Positions 36,736 through 48,300 are shown, counted from the first letter of the stretch. The stretch: DNA of 64,000 bases from Nyssa sinensis (GCA_008638375.1 CM018046.1:42307706-42371705), one strand, 5' to 3'. Numbers and translations are program-made. The notes: generated by a model not told the origin, from the letters alone.

Positions 36736-37063
36736 TATATGATATATGTTCACACACCAACACCAAGACATACACACATATAGCCGACAACACTCACACC
36801 CATTCACACCACTGTTCACAATTTTACATATATTTATTTATTTAGTTTTTACTTTATTCATATACATACTTGCATACATACATGCTTTCATACACATACA
36901 TACATATTTCACTTTATACACATACATATAATATTTAATTTATAATTAATATAAACATTTCTTATACCTTAATTAATTAATTATTAAATTAATTAATTAT
37001 TTTTGTTAATCTCGTAATACGTGTCATATGACCCGGTATCCCGGGTCGGGATATTACAGATTT

Positions 37064-38168
37064 TGTGTTGGCTGCTATGGTCTTTACATTGTTAGATGTT
37101 AACATCAGTTTTTTGGGGGATAACTTGCTGCTCCCGCCTATCTGCAATGATGAAGTTGCTAAATTATGTCTGGACATATGATTCTTATCCATGATTTTAT
37201 ATGCTTCTTCTGAGCAATATGGTTTATGCATTATTATTTGATTTGCTATTTTTTCTTCAGTTTTATGTTTGCATTCTTAATTCTAGCATTCTTCCTAGAA
37301 GTTTGTAATACATTTTTTCTTATAAAAAATAAAAAATAATTAATAATTGAGATAATTATACTTACATCTAAAAAGTTTGTTCTCACTAAAACTTTTTTCT
37401 AATTTTTTTTTTCTTCTCTGTCTAAAATTTTATCTAAAATATGCCTATCAAAAAGATATCTAAATTATATTTAACAAATATGCATACATATTCATACATA
37501 TAACCCATTAACATATTACATAGCAATTTACTAATAAAAATCATACACACATAAAAGTAGAGGATACACCTCTGGCCAAAAAATTAACGTCCAAAATCAA
37601 ACAAAGCTCTCCCAAAGTAAACATGTTTAGCAACACAAAAGGCAACCACAGCCATCATTCGGAAATGAACTTGTTGCAGTATCCCCAAATACCAACAAAT
37701 TGTACTAGATAGCATCAAGAACATGATTGATCATAGACCACGAAGGGCCAAGAGAAGTCCAACACCAAAAGCTAGCATTAAGAGAAACCCACCAAACAAA
37801 CCAATCAAACTGACTGAACAAAAGATCAACCAAATACCATGGCCAGAAAACCAACTGAACAAGATTGCAAATTCAAAACAATAAGCAGCAAAGATATAAT
37901 TGCATAACAGATACAACCTCTACTAATTTCCAAAACATGATAGTTAGAAACCTAACCTTTTATCAAGCAAAATTCAATTATATATGGCGAACGGTGGCCA
38001 AGAGGGTTTCGGGGTCGGCGGGGCAGTGCTAGTCGGCAGCAGCAGTGGCGGTTTTCGGGCTATTTGAGATCGATACAGAGAGAGAAAGAGTATTCATCAA
38101 CTACAGAGAGAGAGAGTGGAGAAAACTATAGAAAGGGAGAGGGAGAGAGAAAGAGTGCATCTGAGAGA

Positions 38169-38203
<35 letters not shown>

Positions 38204-38214
38204 GGATATATTAT
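37064..38214. other. CACTA leader region, copy 2, right of nested insertion
   Basis: Non-coding, collinear with about 8294-9382 of copy 1. It ends in a GA-rich run (38171-38201) that is longer than in copy 1. Confidence 0.6.
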
Positions 38215-38521
38215 GACTTATTAGCGACGTACAGTGTGCGTCGCTAATAAGTTTATGTGCGTCGCTAATTTTACATCAAACGACAGGGTTTCATTACAGC
38301 AAACTATTTGCGACGCCCAACCACACGTCGCTAAAAGTTTTAACTATTAGCGACGCACATGTGTGTCACTAAGAGGTTCGCGCCTATTTTTTTACGAGGA
38401 AAAATAAATTTTTTATTTTTTTAGCGACGCCACATGTGTGCGTCGCTAAAAGACACTTTTAGTGACACTTCCTATGCGTCGCGAATAATGTGCGTCGCTA
38501 AAAGTGCTATTTCTTGTAGTG
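38215..38521. repeat. CACTA right subterminal repeats and terminal inverted repeat, copy 2
   Basis: TTAGCGACG and CGTCGCTAA motifs in both orientations, ending TTTCTTGTAGTG at 38521. Slightly shorter than the same region at 9383-9776 because one block of motifs is missing. Confidence 0.88.
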
Positions 38522-39608
38522 GTATTAAGTTTAGATTTGATCTTTAACAAATTAAAATGGCATTAGGTATGATTTAGTTTTGATTATTGGGTATATTTTA
38601 TCTCTAAAAATTACTTTAATATAAGTATAAACTTGTTTTGGTGTTTTAGTATATGAATTGGAAACAACAATAGCTATTTTGTCCAACCATGACTTAGCTC
38701 CATCCAAATGAAAGTGTTGAATTTAATACTGAAAATTTCCAATAGCTTGACTGTACGAACGGTATCAAAGTCAGAATATTTTGGTAGGTATATAAAATAC
38801 TATAAGTATTAATTGTTACTAATAACTTGAGTTGAAGCATTTTTAATTATGTTGTTGGACTTTTTTCTAGGTTATTGGGATAATAAACATGAGACATTGC
38901 AGTCCTTTAATATTATAATGTCATGTATGTTATTATTCATTTTTTTATATAAAATAGATTATATAACCCATGATATGTAACTTAACACACTTACCCAAAA
39001 AATGATAAGTCGTCATTCCTTATCTAAGTCATACAACATCTACAATTTTATTTCACATCAGCATATGGAAAAAATTACTTTATTTCACATCAGCATATGG
39101 AAAAAACAAAAAACTAAATTTCTCATATGTTAAATATTTCAAAAAAAAATATATGACGGTCAATCATGGATAACAAAAACTCGTGAATTGATTAGCGCGA
39201 GTAATACATGCGCATGTATAATCGCATGTGATATGAACACGTAAATTATACGCTATAATCAAATCGCGAGAAATGACATTCGTGACTAACCATAGAATTC
39301 CTCAATATTCCAATTTCTTTCTAATATGCAAATACACGTCCAAAAGTCTCAGTTGCACAATCATCCTTTGTGGTGCTTAATATTAGTTGTGCAACATTTA
39401 TAATGCCATTCAGCAATTCAACGGGTCTCATACGTCATATTAGAGTCAATTGAGAGTCACTTGGGACCCCAAAAAAAAAACACATCAGCAATGTAACTGG
39501 ATGTGCCTAGGCCGCTCAATCACTCCATCTTAGTTGTAAACCATTTGACATGTTTCCATCTATTACTGAACTCTCCAGTCTTAATCATTTGCTTCTCCCT
39601 ACACACGT

Positions 39609-39613
39609 ATAAC
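39609..39613. repeat. Target-site duplication ATAAC, left of retrotransposon
   Basis: ATAAC at 39609-39613 and 51761-51765. The duplicate segment has one copy (10869-10873), which proves the 5-bp duplication. Confidence 0.97.
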
Positions 39614-40287
39614 TGATGCTGCACTTTTTGACTCGCGACACGTGAGGGCTCCGTGACCTGTAGAACACTCAGAAAGATGATCAGAGGACCACCGGATTGG
39701 CTCCGGTGGTAGCCGCTCCGATGCTTAAATAAGTAAGGGAATTGAAAGACTGTATTGAAAGTCAAAGAATGAGCATAAGAATCCAAAGCGTACCTCTAGG
39801 GTTTAATATATAAGCCATGGTTCTCCTAATTTTGATTAGGTTTTGCCGCCACGAATATCGGGATTTGATCATCAGAGATTTGCAGTTACCTTGTGGAGCA
39901 TTGAATCGTAGATGGAGATAACCATAGATAGTAGTTTCCATGTTGAAGGCTGTTTCCTTATTCCCCGCTTAACGGCTGTTAAGGAAACCATATATGCAGT
40001 GTCGAATAAATACTGTCCAGAACAGGAGGTCTGGACGATGTACATGAGAATATCCTGAATGCTTCATCTGTACTGTATGACCGAGTTCATCGGTTCTGAA
40101 TGATATATAAATAAGAATGCCCCGAAGGCTTATGGCTGCTCTGTATGATAGACATATATGAGAATACCCCGAAGGCTTGTAGCTGTTCTGTATGACCGAA
40201 ATATATGAGCTCTGTAGGATCGAGATTTGTTAATCTGATAGGCACACGTGTCTCGAACTGATTGGTGTGTCTGTTTATGGTATATCA
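39614..40287 (-). repeat. 3' LTR (left), 674 bp
   Basis: Identical in length to the right LTR. Contains two imperfect copies of a block around CCCCGAAGGCTT..GCTG.TCTGTATGA. On the minus strand, TTATATATTAAA near 39809-39820 is a candidate TATA box for the sense transcript. On the plus strand, TATATAAATA near 40104 points towards the antisense gene. Confidence 0.95.
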
Positions 40288-40304
40288 GCTACTCCCCCCC
40301 CGAG
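40288..40304 (-). promoter_or_regulatory. Polypurine tract region
   Basis: On the minus strand CTCGGGGGGGGAGTAGC abuts the left LTR. An eight-G purine run is the expected primer for second-strand synthesis in an LTR element transcribed on this strand. Confidence 0.7.
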
Positions 40305-40388
40305 CCCTTGTCAAAAGCTAGGGTTTTAACTAGGGCTGAGGGTTTTGTGAAGAGTCATACGTTTTGCCTTCCCATTTCTCAAGACGGC

Positions 40389-40494
40389 GGTTTAACGCGT
40401 CATTTATTGCGCAGCCGATACTCGAGAACTCATCATTACTTTCAACCGTTGTGTCGGCTCGTCTTGGAAGGCTCATATTTCGAATGCATATATA
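40389..40494 (+). promoter_or_regulatory. Promoter module A of the antisense gene
   Basis: GGTTTAA (40389), CATTTATTGC (40401), AACCGTTGTG (40444) and TATATA (40489) lie upstream of the antisense gene's ATG at 40680. The same four elements with nearly the same spacing recur at 43132-43247. Confidence 0.6.
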
Positions 40495-40679
40495 GAGAGA
40501 GGGAAAGGTCTTTCATACCTTTCTTCTGCATTTACTTCTACAGTACCAGACCGCCATTTGACATATCTTGGAGTTTTGGAGGATCTCCGGTGTTCATAAC
40601 CCTTTCTTGATCTCAGGTTCGACTTTTAGTCCCCTTCTTCATTCCTTCTCGTTTGTTTCATCTTTTTCTCTTGTTCGCC

Positions 40680-42587
40680 ATGTCTGGCTTAGAATCACAC
40701 TCTGGTTTGAGAAGTCCTTCTGAGACTGATCCTCAAATGCAATTAGTGAATGTTGACGAAAATAGAATGGTAGTTCCTCCCTCTAGTCCGGGGGTCAGGA
40801 TTGTCGATGCTTTTGATGATCCCCCGAACAGGGCTGGCGAGAACTCTCGTCGGTCTGGTCGCAGAGAAGAGGGTGAGAGTGTAATTACTGAAAGTATGCT
40901 GAAGGAGTTATGGGCGAAGTTCAAACTTCCCAAAAATGTCGCTTTCAGGGTCCCAGATTCTCAAGATCGCCCGGGCGATGTTAGAGATGGAGAAATCTGT
41001 GCCTATCTGGCCTGGTTTGAACTGGGTCTTACACTCCCCTTTCCTGATATAATAAAACAATTCTTTTGTTGGTTTGATCTGTGCCCCGCTGACCTGAACC
41101 TTAACAGTTGGAGACATCTGTTGAGCTTTATCGTATTAGGGCATATGAATAATGTCGAGGTGTCCCTTGACCTGATCCGTAGTAATATGGATCTAAAACT
41201 TCAAAAGGCGGAAGGCCTTTATTACATGTCTTTTGATAGTGGGTTCAGACCCCTTACTTCTGTGCCCTCCTCCAACAAGACCTGGAAGAAATGGTACTTC
41301 TTTATTAAAGGAGGATGGGAATTCAAGAACTTCGAGGGTCAACCTTCCACATTCCCTCGAACCACTGGGCCAAGGGGTGAGGCTTAACTTTTCTGTGGCT
41401 GCGTTGACTCCGTTTTGTTTGCCAATTTGTCGAACTGATCAATTTCTGTGCTTGCTTTGCAGTTAAGAGTGCGTGGAAGAGACCAGATTTCTCTCCCGCG
41501 ATTCAGAAGCAGTATAAGAAGCTTTTGAAGCCCAGCATTAGGGATCATTCTTCCATTGTCAACCCTGATAAATTAATGGCTGCCAGGGGTAGTGTCGAGG
41601 AGATAGCTGATAATGTGATGGCTCAGTGGGAGTCCGGGCCATCACCGCCTGCGGTGGGGGAGGCTTCTTCTCCAGTGGTCCCTCCCGTTCCGAAGAAGCG
41701 GAGGCTGATTTCGTCCTCTCCCGGGCCTGCTGAGAGGGAGGAAGAGGCTCCCGTCCCTATCACGGTGGTTCCTCCAATCCCGTCTCGTCGAGCGGGTAAG
41801 GAGGCATCATCATCGGTGGCTCCTGACGTTGCTGGTCAGGGAGCCAAGAAGATTCTGAGTGAGTTCTGGGCCAAAGGCTCAGTTAAAATTAAGCCTCAGG
41901 CGTCTGGGAAGCTGCTTGCTGACTTGACCGCTCTTCAGGTTAAGGTGAGCTCGTTAGGACCATATTTTCCTTACCTTTAAGCGTTTCTACTGGTGTTTGA
42001 GTCGTTTTCATTGTGTTATGCAGACCTTGCATACCCTTTCTGCTTTGGTGGAGGTTTCTCCATCTGTGGAGGAGCTCGACCAACTTAGGGCCAATCTGGA
42101 CGAACTGGGACTCCAGTTGGGTACTGCTCGGTCGGAGGCTCACGATTCTGCGGAGAAGTTGAAGGAGTGTCAGAACTCCTTGATAGTGATGGAGTCGGAG
42201 AGGAACCTTTCCGTTGAGCGGGCAAGGAGGTTGCAGGTGGAGCTGAATGGCTTGCGGTATCAGCACCGTAGACAGCTCGATGAAGCCGTGGAGCAGGCAT
42301 TGGTGGACAATGAGGAAGAGATGAGGTCGAAGCTGGAAGGAATGGCCCATCGTTTGATTACGTTTGGGTTTAATAACTTCCGCTCTCGGCTTCTTGCCAA
42401 GTTTCCTGACCTAGACGTTTCCTCCATTGTGCCGCCTGGGTCTGAACCTCCAGAGGTCAACCAGGACGAAGTGGCTGATGTCCTCCCGGCCGATCCCACG
42501 GAAGTGGTTGTACCGACTGAGGTGGTTGATACTGTACCTGCCGAACCTTCTCCTGTTGTTGATCCTGTTCCTGCTGATCAGGCTTAG
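40680..42587 (+). CDS. Antisense extra gene of Tat retrotransposon (gypsy-type PF04195-like), 3 exons
   Basis: Exons 40680-41376, 41463-41944 and 42024-42587 join in frame to 580 residues. Introns are GGTGAGG..TTTGCAG and AGGTGAGC..TATGCAG. The N-terminal half resembles the 'putative gypsy type transposon' family: LKELWAKFKLP, GEICAYLAWFELGLTLPFPD, LNSWRHLLSF and NKTWKKWYFFIKGGWEF. The middle is Pro/Ser-rich (SSPVVPPVPKKRR, a possible nuclear signal). The C-terminal third is a coiled coil (EELDQLRANLDELGLQLGTA onward), and the protein ends in a PVP-repeat tail. A more upstream ATG at 40653 is in frame, but 40680 (GCCATGTCTGG) has the better context. It lies opposite to gag-pol, between pol and the 3' LTR. 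Its function is unknown. It is intact although gag-pol is not. Confidence 0.8.
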
Positions 42588-43131
42588 GATCCATATTTTG
42601 TTATTTTTCAATGTACTTGAGACATACATTTGTTTAATGGAACAGTCTTTTGGTTAATGCTCGCCTCTTTGGTTATATTGCTCTGTAGCATTTGTGCGTA
42701 TCTTTGAGTTATGTAGCTCTGTAGTGCCTTAACATGTAGTTGATGGTAATAATTGTTGCAAGTTACACTGCTCTGGAGTTTAGTGTATACCAGATCAGAT
42801 TTTCTTCTGCAGGAAGCTGTGTTCCAAACTTCTTTACTTGCCTTAGGCCAGTAATTGGAGACTTCTGTTTTGAAGTATTTCAAAGCCGACCGTTCTGAAT
42901 TCGGGGACATAATAATAAGTGGATATCTTTGCGGTTGTAGTTTGGTTGATCAGATCTTCTGTCTCCAGATCTGTTAGAAATCAAGAAACGTCATAGTTGA
43001 TGGACCTCTGTTGTACACGTGGTCCTGTAAGTGTTAATGACATGGAGAAACCGTCACGTCACATACATGAGAAAGATTAAAAGCCTGTGTATTACGTGTA
43101 TGGCCCTGCCTTTTGTTTCTCCCGAGAAGGT
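42588..43131. other. Spacer between antisense units
   Basis: AT-rich 3' region of the antisense gene with no frame of note. Several T/GT-rich segments but no clear AATAAA. Confidence 0.5.
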
Positions 43132-43247
43132 GGTTTAATACTCCATTTATTGCACCTTCGCCGTTTGGGATTTCGAAGCTAGCACTTCGCTTAACCGTTG
43201 TGACGGTTCAACTGGGTGGCCTTTGGTCTTCCAGTGTCTATATATAT
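43132..43247 (+). promoter_or_regulatory. Promoter module B, related to module A
   Basis: GGTTTAA (43132), CATTTATTGC (43144), AACCGTTGTG (43193) and TATATATAT (43239). Spacings are 12, 49 and 46, against 12, 43 and 45 in module A. The flanking CTCCCGAGAAGG is also similar to CTCAAGACGGC. Likely a duplicated promoter. Confidence 0.6.
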
Positions 43248-44068
43248 GGAAACGAGGGCATATGGTTGTGCTCAACCCTTCTGCTCCCCGAATTGTTTGT
43301 AAGAGAGGTTTTTATATGCTGCCGGAGTTCTTCCACTCGTTCGGAGATAATGGATGATTCCTTGCCTAAGTTGGGAATAACTGAACTGTGACCAAAAGTT
43401 AACCCTCCCCTATTTTCAGTCTCCAAGGAAGGATTGAAGGAGGCACAAGTCTTCTTGTTTCCTCCGATATCTAGTCGAGATTTCTCCGACTGGTGGTGGT
43501 CCCTCCCTGATTCAACCGAGGCCTGGAGCGTTGGTGATGAAGACGAAGGTGAGTTGCCTCCTCTTCCTTACGCCCTGTCAGAGACCCTTGCTCCAAGTGG
43601 CTGGGGTGAAACAGATGGTGTGAAGAAGAAGATTGAAGGTGGGCTGCCTTCTCCCGCTTATAACTTGGCAGTGACAACTGCTCTGAGGGAGATGAACGAG
43701 GGCCGCCTCCTCCCCTTTGTGACTTGGCAGGAACCCTTGCTTCAATTGGCTGGGGCGTTATGCCGATTACAAAGGTGGAGAACGAAAAGTCTTCTGAGGC
43801 TCAGAGCCCTCATCATCGGTTGGTCATGGGACCAGTGATAGTGATGATGAAATGGCCTGGGCACTACTTGATGCAGACTGGGGTTCAGGGTTCCTTCCTT
43901 TCAAATGGAGCCGATGAAGGCGATTTTGAAGGTTTTGGATCTTGTGCCCCTTTATCATCCCAGGAGAAGAGCCATTATGTTGCCAAGCGTAGCTTCTGTA
44001 ATAGCTTCTGTAATAGCTTCTGTAGTAGTGTCTTGGTACTGATGTAAATCTTTTGAGTTATCAATAAA
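43248..44068 (+). other. Second antisense transcription unit, decayed
   Basis: Follows promoter module B and ends at AATAAA (44063-44068). A spliced reading with an acceptor CTATTTTCAG near 43420 leads into an open frame to 43838: WWWSLPDSTEAWS, then acidic repeats such as EGELPPLPYALSETLAPSGW. A third repeat, PPPPLCDLAGTLASIGWG, is in another frame, so an indel has broken the repeats. No convincing start codon could be joined to it. The family is not recognised; it may be a degenerate second antisense gene. Confidence 0.4.
43991..44026. repeat. 12-bp tandem repeat
   Basis: Three copies of AGCTTCTGTAAT (the last with GT for AT) at the 3' end of the second antisense unit. Confidence 0.9.
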
Positions 44069-44356
44069 GTTGAATTTCTTCTTCTCAGATCTGATATTTT
44101 TTGTGAATGTGCTCTTTTGAAACTTAAGCACCTTCTAATGCATTGCCGATTGTTCTGAAAATAAATCAAAAACTTAGAAAAATGCCAGAATCGAAGTACT
44201 TCACCTTTGGTTGAAACCATGGTGCTGGTTTGTTTGACAGATAAGTCAAATAATGTAAGTGTCAGATCCGAGGTATTCCGTTCTAGGAAACTTTAGTTGA
44301 CAGATGCTCGGAACTTCTGCCTTTGGATAGACCGGATCACAGAATCCGCTAGTTGA

Positions 44357-45264
44357 AGATGGACCAGGCTCTGAAGGCCTGTGCATTAATAGATAGACCA
44401 GGCTCTGGAGGCCTGTGCATTAATATATGGACCAGGCTATAAGACTTGTGCATTAATAGATGGACCAGGCTCTGAAGACCTGTGCATTAATAGATGGACC
44501 AAGTCATAAGACTTGTGCATTAATAGATGGACCAGGCTCTGAAGACCTGTGCATTAATAGATGGACCAAGTCATAAGACTTGTGCATTAATAGATGGACC
44601 AGGCTCTGAAGGCCTGTGCATTAATAGAGGGACCAGGCTCTGGAGGCCTGTGCATTAATAGATGGACCAGGCTCTGAAGGCCTGTGCATTAATAGATGGA
44701 CCAAGTCATAAGACTTGTGCATTAATAGATGGACCAAGCTCTGAAGGCCTGTGCATTAATAGATGGACCAAGTCATAAGACTTGTGCATTAATAGATGGA
44801 CCAGGCTCTGAAGGCGTGTACATTAATAGATGGACCAAGTCATAAGACTTGTGCATTAATAGATGGACCAGGCTCTGAAGGCCTGTACATTAATAGATGG
44901 ACCAGGCTCTGAAGGCCTGTGCATTAATAGGTGGACCAAGTCATAAGACTTGTGCATTAATAGATGGACCAGGCTCTGAAGGCCTGTGCATTAATAGATG
45001 GACCAAGTCATAAGACTTGTGCATTAATAGATGGACCAGGCTCTGAAGGCCTGTGCATTAATAGATGGACCAAGTCATAAGACTTGTGCATTAATAGATG
45101 GACCAGACTCTGAAGGCCTGTGCATTAATAGATGGACCAGGCTCTGGAGGCCTGTGCATTAATAGATGGACCAAGTCATAAGACTTGTGCATTAATAGAT
45201 GGACCAGGCTCTGAAGGCCTGTGCATTAATAGATGGACCAGGCTCTAGAGGCCTGTGCATTAAT
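44357..45264. repeat. 33/34-bp minisatellite with two hairpin-forming unit types, 27 units
   Basis: Units run from AGATGGACCA to GTGCATTAAT. Type A (34 bp, about 17 units) has the core CAGGCTCTGAAGGCCTG; type B (33 bp, 9 units) has CAAGTCATAAGACTTG; one unit near 44425 is a hybrid. The types largely alternate. Both cores are inverted repeats: CAGGC/GCCTG in A and CAAGTC/GACTTG in B. The array lies in the retrotransposon's 3' untranslated region, just after the pol stop, a position where Tat-lineage elements are known to grow tandem repeats. Confidence 0.95.
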
Positions 45265-45303
45265 AGATGAGCAGTTTTAAGGAAGTAAAAGAAAAAAAAA
45301 TCT

Positions 45304-48300
45304 TCATTGATAATACTTCCGCAAGTGTTCTACGTTCCATGGCCTAGGAACAGGTTTCCCAGTCGTGTCTTCAAGCCAGTAAGTGGTAGGTCGAACGACC
45401 TTCGTTACTTTGTAGGGGCCTTCCCAATTTGGTGACAACTTTCCCATGGTGGGATCCTTGGTGTTCTGAAAGACTCTTCTTAAGACGAAGTCTCCAACTT
45501 GAAAGCTGACTGTCTTGAGTCCTATCCTGGATTTATCGACCATTCTTTGTTGGTAGGCTTCCATCCTGATGCTGGCCTGATCCCTTCTCTCTTCGAGCAA
45601 ATCCAAGTTCTCCATTAGCTGCTGATCATTGGATTCTTGCTCAAAGGCCTCAGTCCTCAGAGTTGGCATACTGATTTCAACCGGAATTACTGCTTCTGTC
45701 CCATAGGCTAATGAGAATGGTGTTTCAGAGGTGGGAGTTCTTCTGGTTGTACGGTAGGCCCAAAGGACTCCTGGGAGCTCTTCTGCCCACTTCCCTTTGG
45801 CTTGTTCCAACCTTTTCTTTAACCCATCAAGGATTGTTCGGTTGGTGACCTCTACTTGCCCATTTGCTTGTGGATGGCCTGGAGAGGCAAAGTGCTGCCT
45901 GATGTTGAGATTTTCGCAGAATGCCTTGAAGCCTTTACCAGTAAATTATGTCCCATTATCCGAGATAATTACACGTGGTATGCCAAACCTGCAGACAATG
46001 TTCTTCCAGGTGAAGCTTTCGACTTCCTTTTCTGTAATATGCATTAAAGGCTCGGCTTCGGCCCATTTAGAGAAGTAGTCGATAGCCACCAAGAGGTACT
46101 TCCTGTTTGGAGGTGCTCGTGGTAACGGGCCCACAATGTCCATTCCCCATTGAGCAAAGGGCCAAGGACTAGGAATCGGGATGAGCTCGTGCTGAGGCTG
46201 GTGTTGGTACGAGGCGAATCTCTGACATTTGTCACACTTCCGAACATATTCTTTAGCCTGTTTCAGCATGCCGGGCCAGTAGTAGCCCTGTGATAGAGCT
46301 CGGTGGGCTATAGTTCTGCCCCCATTGTGATTCCCGCAAATTCCCTCGTGAATTTCAGCCAAAACATATTGTGACTCGTCTGGAGCCAAACACTTTAACA
46401 GAGGTTGAGAATATGACCTCCTGTAAAGTTTGTTGTTCAGGATCAGGTACCGAGCCGCTCTGATTCGGATTCTCCTGGCTTTGTTTTTATCCTCTGGGAG
46501 GAGCCCGGATCTTAGATACTGGAGGATTGGGGTCATCCAGCTCTGGGTCTGTTCATCAATTTGAGCAACTGATGCTTCCTCAATGCTGGATCCTGGCTGA
46601 AAAGAGATTTTAACGGTGGAGTCTGTTTCAGACTTGAGGCGGGAGGCCATGTTAGCCAGAGCATCTGCTCTGCAGTTCTGACTTCTCTCAATCTTCTGGA
46701 TAGCGAAAGTCTGGAAAGAATGCTTTAAATGGTTCACCAGTTCGGAGTACCGAAGCATCCTGTCATCCTTAATGGCAAACTCTCCCAAAACTTGGCTTAC
46801 TACCAGTTGGGAGTCAGAGAAGACATCGAGGTTCTGAGCCTCGCATTCCAGGGCAAGCTTCATCCCTAAGATTAGAGCCTCATATTCAGCTTCATTATTA
46901 GAAGCTCTAAATCCCAGGCTGACTGCTTTTTCCGATGTAAGTCCATCAGGGGACTGTAGTACCAGTCCTACCCCTGATCCTTGATCGGTTGACGATCCAT
47001 CAATATACAGCAGCCAGGTTCCTGTAGTTTCGGCGATTTGTGCTTCGTTCTGCAGTGCCGGGGTGAACTCGGCTACAAAGTCAGCTAAGGCCTGCCCTTT
47101 AATGGAGTTTCGGGGTACATATGCTATGTCAAACTCCCCTAGCTCCATAGACCACTTGACCAATCTTCCCGATACCTCGGGTTTCCTCAGTATTGACTTT
47201 AGAGGATAGGCAGTTGGAATCTCAATTGGATGGGCCTGGAAGTAAGGTCGAAGCTTCCGGGCTGATATGACCAAGGCATAGGCCAGTTTTTCTACTTCTG
47301 GGTATCTTTTCTCCGTGTCAAGTAGTGCCCTACTGACGTAGAATATAGGCCTCTGTACTCCTTTGTCCTGTCTGATTAGTGCGGAACTGACCGCGTTCTC
47401 AGAGACTGCTAGGTACAGGAGCAGCTTTTCTCCTTGTACAGGTTTTGACAGGAGCTCTGGAGAGGCTAGGTACTCCTTTAGTTCTTGGAAGGAATGCTCG
47501 CATTCTTCTGTCCATTGCAAAGCCTTGCTGCCCTTTAGAGCTTTAAAGAAAGGTAGGCAGCGATCGGTGGACTTGGATATAAATCTGCTCAATGCGGCGA
47601 CTCTGCCGTTCAGTGCCTGAATCTCCTTTCTGGTCTTTGGCGACTTCAGTCCAATCAGGGCTTGGATCTGAGTGGGATCTGCTTCGATACCTCTTTGAGA
47701 GACGATGTACCCCAAGAATTTTCCCTTCGTAACTCCGAAGGTACATTTCGAGGGGTTGAGTTTCATCTTGTGCTGTCTGAGGATATCGAAGGTCTGGGCT
47801 AAGTGCTGGAGGTGGCTGCCTTTCTGGAGGCTCTTTACCAGCATGTCGTCGATGTATACCTCCATGGTGCTGCCAAGTAGTGGGCTGAACATCTTGTTCA
47901 CCAACCGTTGATAAGTGGCTCCAGCATTCTTCAAACCGAAAGGCATCACTCTGTAGCAGTAGAGTCCTCTTTCGGTTATGAAGGCAGTCTTTTCCTAATC
48001 TGGAGGGTACATCTGGATCTGGTTGTATCCAGAGTAGGCGTCCATGAAACTCATAAGTTCATGCCCTGCAGTGGCGTCAACCAGTTGATCTATTCTCGGC
48101 AGTGGAAAGCTGTCCTTGGGGCATGCTTTGTTGAGGTCTGTATAGTCAACACAGACTCTCCACTTGCCGTTCTTCTTCTTGACGAGCACAGTGTTGGCTA
48201 GCCACTCGGGATAGAAAACTTCCCGTATCATCCTGGCGTCCAGCAGCCTCTGGACTTCTTCGTCTATAACCCGATGCCGTTCGGGAGCGATCGGTCTTCT

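Larger units (their letters stand above)
32774..37058. mobile_element. 4285-bp TG..CA insertion with 5-bp target duplication, probable solo LTR
   Basis: Begins TGTCACGACCCGAAACC and ends GGGTCGGGATATTACA. Flanked by GATTT (32769-32773 and 37059-37063), with the empty site AATTT at 8289-8293 in the other CACTA copy. TG..CA ends and 5-bp duplications are the hallmark of LTR-retrotransposon integration. Ends of the TGTCACGACCC/GGGTCGGG kind are common in plant Ty3/gypsy LTRs. I find no gag, pol, primer site or second LTR, and only short scattered frames, so a solo LTR of a long-LTR family is the best reading. A non-coding derivative element is the alternative. Its orientation is not determined. 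Confidence 0.7.
25952..38521 (-). mobile_element. CACTA (En/Spm) DNA transposon, copy 2, both ends present
   Basis: Left terminus CACTATAGGAAAAG at 25952; right terminus, read inward, CACTACAAGAAATAG from 38521. The outer 30 bases of the two ends agree at 23 positions and both run into TTAGCGACGC motifs. Inside, from left: subterminal repeats, satellite array B, Transposase_24-type and TNP2-type relics (minus strand), a leader region with the nested 4.3-kb insertion, and right subterminal repeats. Without the insertion it is about 8.3 kb. The 3-bp flanks differ (GCA left, GTA right), although a single insertion should give identical ones. Confidence 0.9.

Noticed and set aside
25952..38521. 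Treating the mismatched GCA/GTA flanks as a true 3-bp target duplication
   Set aside because: They differ at the middle base, and the exchange model explains the difference; a single mutation remains possible.
44357..45264. Array of short direct repeats with hairpins resembling CRISPR repeats
   Set aside because: There are no unique spacers, units are contiguous, and it lies inside a plant retrotransposon 3' region.
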